Positions 5,183 through 5,330 of a stretch of 5,330 bases of DNA are shown here, one piece after another; position 1 is the stretch's first letter; the number at the start of each line of letters is the position of its first letter. The translations under genes and the position numbers were made by a program. The stretch lies in contig JAAYXZ010000044.1 of the NCBI GenBank assembly GCA_012515635.1, positions 1 through 5,330 of the forward strand, read 5' to 3'. The DNA is from Elusimicrobiota bacterium (GTDB lineage Bacteria > Ratteibacteria > UBA8468 > B48-G9 > JAFGKM01). The notes beneath the pieces are model-generated. The model searched no databases. It was given only the letters and a program-made list of their open reading frames with translations, and was not told the DNA's origin.

Positions 5183-5330
5183 ATGGCTGACATTATTATA
5201 ATGAGTTCATCTGCCACTAAAAAACAAATAGATAATGTGGTAAAGAGAATAGAGGATTTGGGGTTTAAGGTCAATCTGAGCGAAGGAGCGGAAAAGACCA
5301 TTATCGGACTTATCGGCGATACAAGGGGTA
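5183..5330 (+). CDS. aroF: 3-deoxy-7-phosphoheptulonate (DAHP) synthase, N-terminal fragment (3' truncated by window edge)
   Basis: Forty-nine codons are visible. The peptide begins MADIIIMSSSATKKQID and continues with RIEDLGFKVNLSEG, EKTIIGLIGDTRG. This matches the N-terminal ferredoxin-like regulatory domain of the Thermotoga-type DAHP synthases: a hydrophobic strand, a helix of the xxVxxRIExLGF type, then (E)(K/R)TxIGxIGD. The full enzyme, usually near 340 residues, condenses phosphoenolpyruvate and erythrose-4-phosphate in the first shikimate-pathway step. In the Thermotoga maritima enzyme this domain mediates inhibition by tyrosine; the same control is likely here but cannot be shown from the fragment. 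Its place after aroB and pheA supports the call. The catalytic barrel lies beyond the window, so an isolated regulatory domain cannot be excluded, though it is unlikely. Confidence 0.85.
   Translation, partial: MADIIIMSSSATKKQIDNVVKRIEDLGFKVNLSEGAEKTIIGLIGDTRG

Overview
The window is an ordinary bacterial chromosomal stretch, moderately AT-rich (roughly 40% GC by eye) and densely coded, using the standard genetic code. It carries four complete or near-complete conserved genes, a fifth cut by the left edge and a sixth cut by the right edge. I see no mobile element, CRISPR array, tRNA, rRNA or large repeat, and no gap between genes longer than 127 bp. The phylum cannot be fixed from this sequence alone. 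NAD-dependent ligase, Xer recombinase, a fused chorismate mutase-prephenate dehydratase and a ferredoxin-like-domain DAHP synthase point to a bacterium outside the enteric group, possibly an uncultivated lineage; that last part is inference.

Left block (1-1569, + strand): the C-terminal third of NAD-dependent DNA ligase LigA (helix-hairpin-helix and BRCT domains), then a complete Xer-type tyrosine recombinase whose ATG directly abuts the ligA stop codon. These two DNA-maintenance genes are almost certainly co-transcribed.

Middle (1605-2882, - strand): aroA, EPSP synthase, convergent with the recombinase gene. Its active-site motifs are largely intact, but two usually basic positions are replaced (Asn96 and Val405).

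Right block (3010-5330, + strand): aroB (3-dehydroquinate synthase), pheA (fused chorismate mutase, prephenate dehydratase and ACT domain) and the first 49 codons of a DAHP synthase gene, in a tight operon (11-nt overlap, then a 24-nt gap). With aroA this gives shikimate-pathway steps 1, 2 and 6 and the branch to phenylpyruvate. Both pheA and the DAHP synthase carry small regulatory domains that allow end-product feedback.

The most interesting non-coding structure is the 127-bp divergent region between aroA and aroB. It holds two back-to-back promoters, each with a perfect TATAAT and a 17-bp spacer, whose -35 hexamers occupy almost the same bases on opposite strands. The aroB promoter places its start site on the ATG itself, predicting a leaderless mRNA. 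I found no convincing undescribed system.
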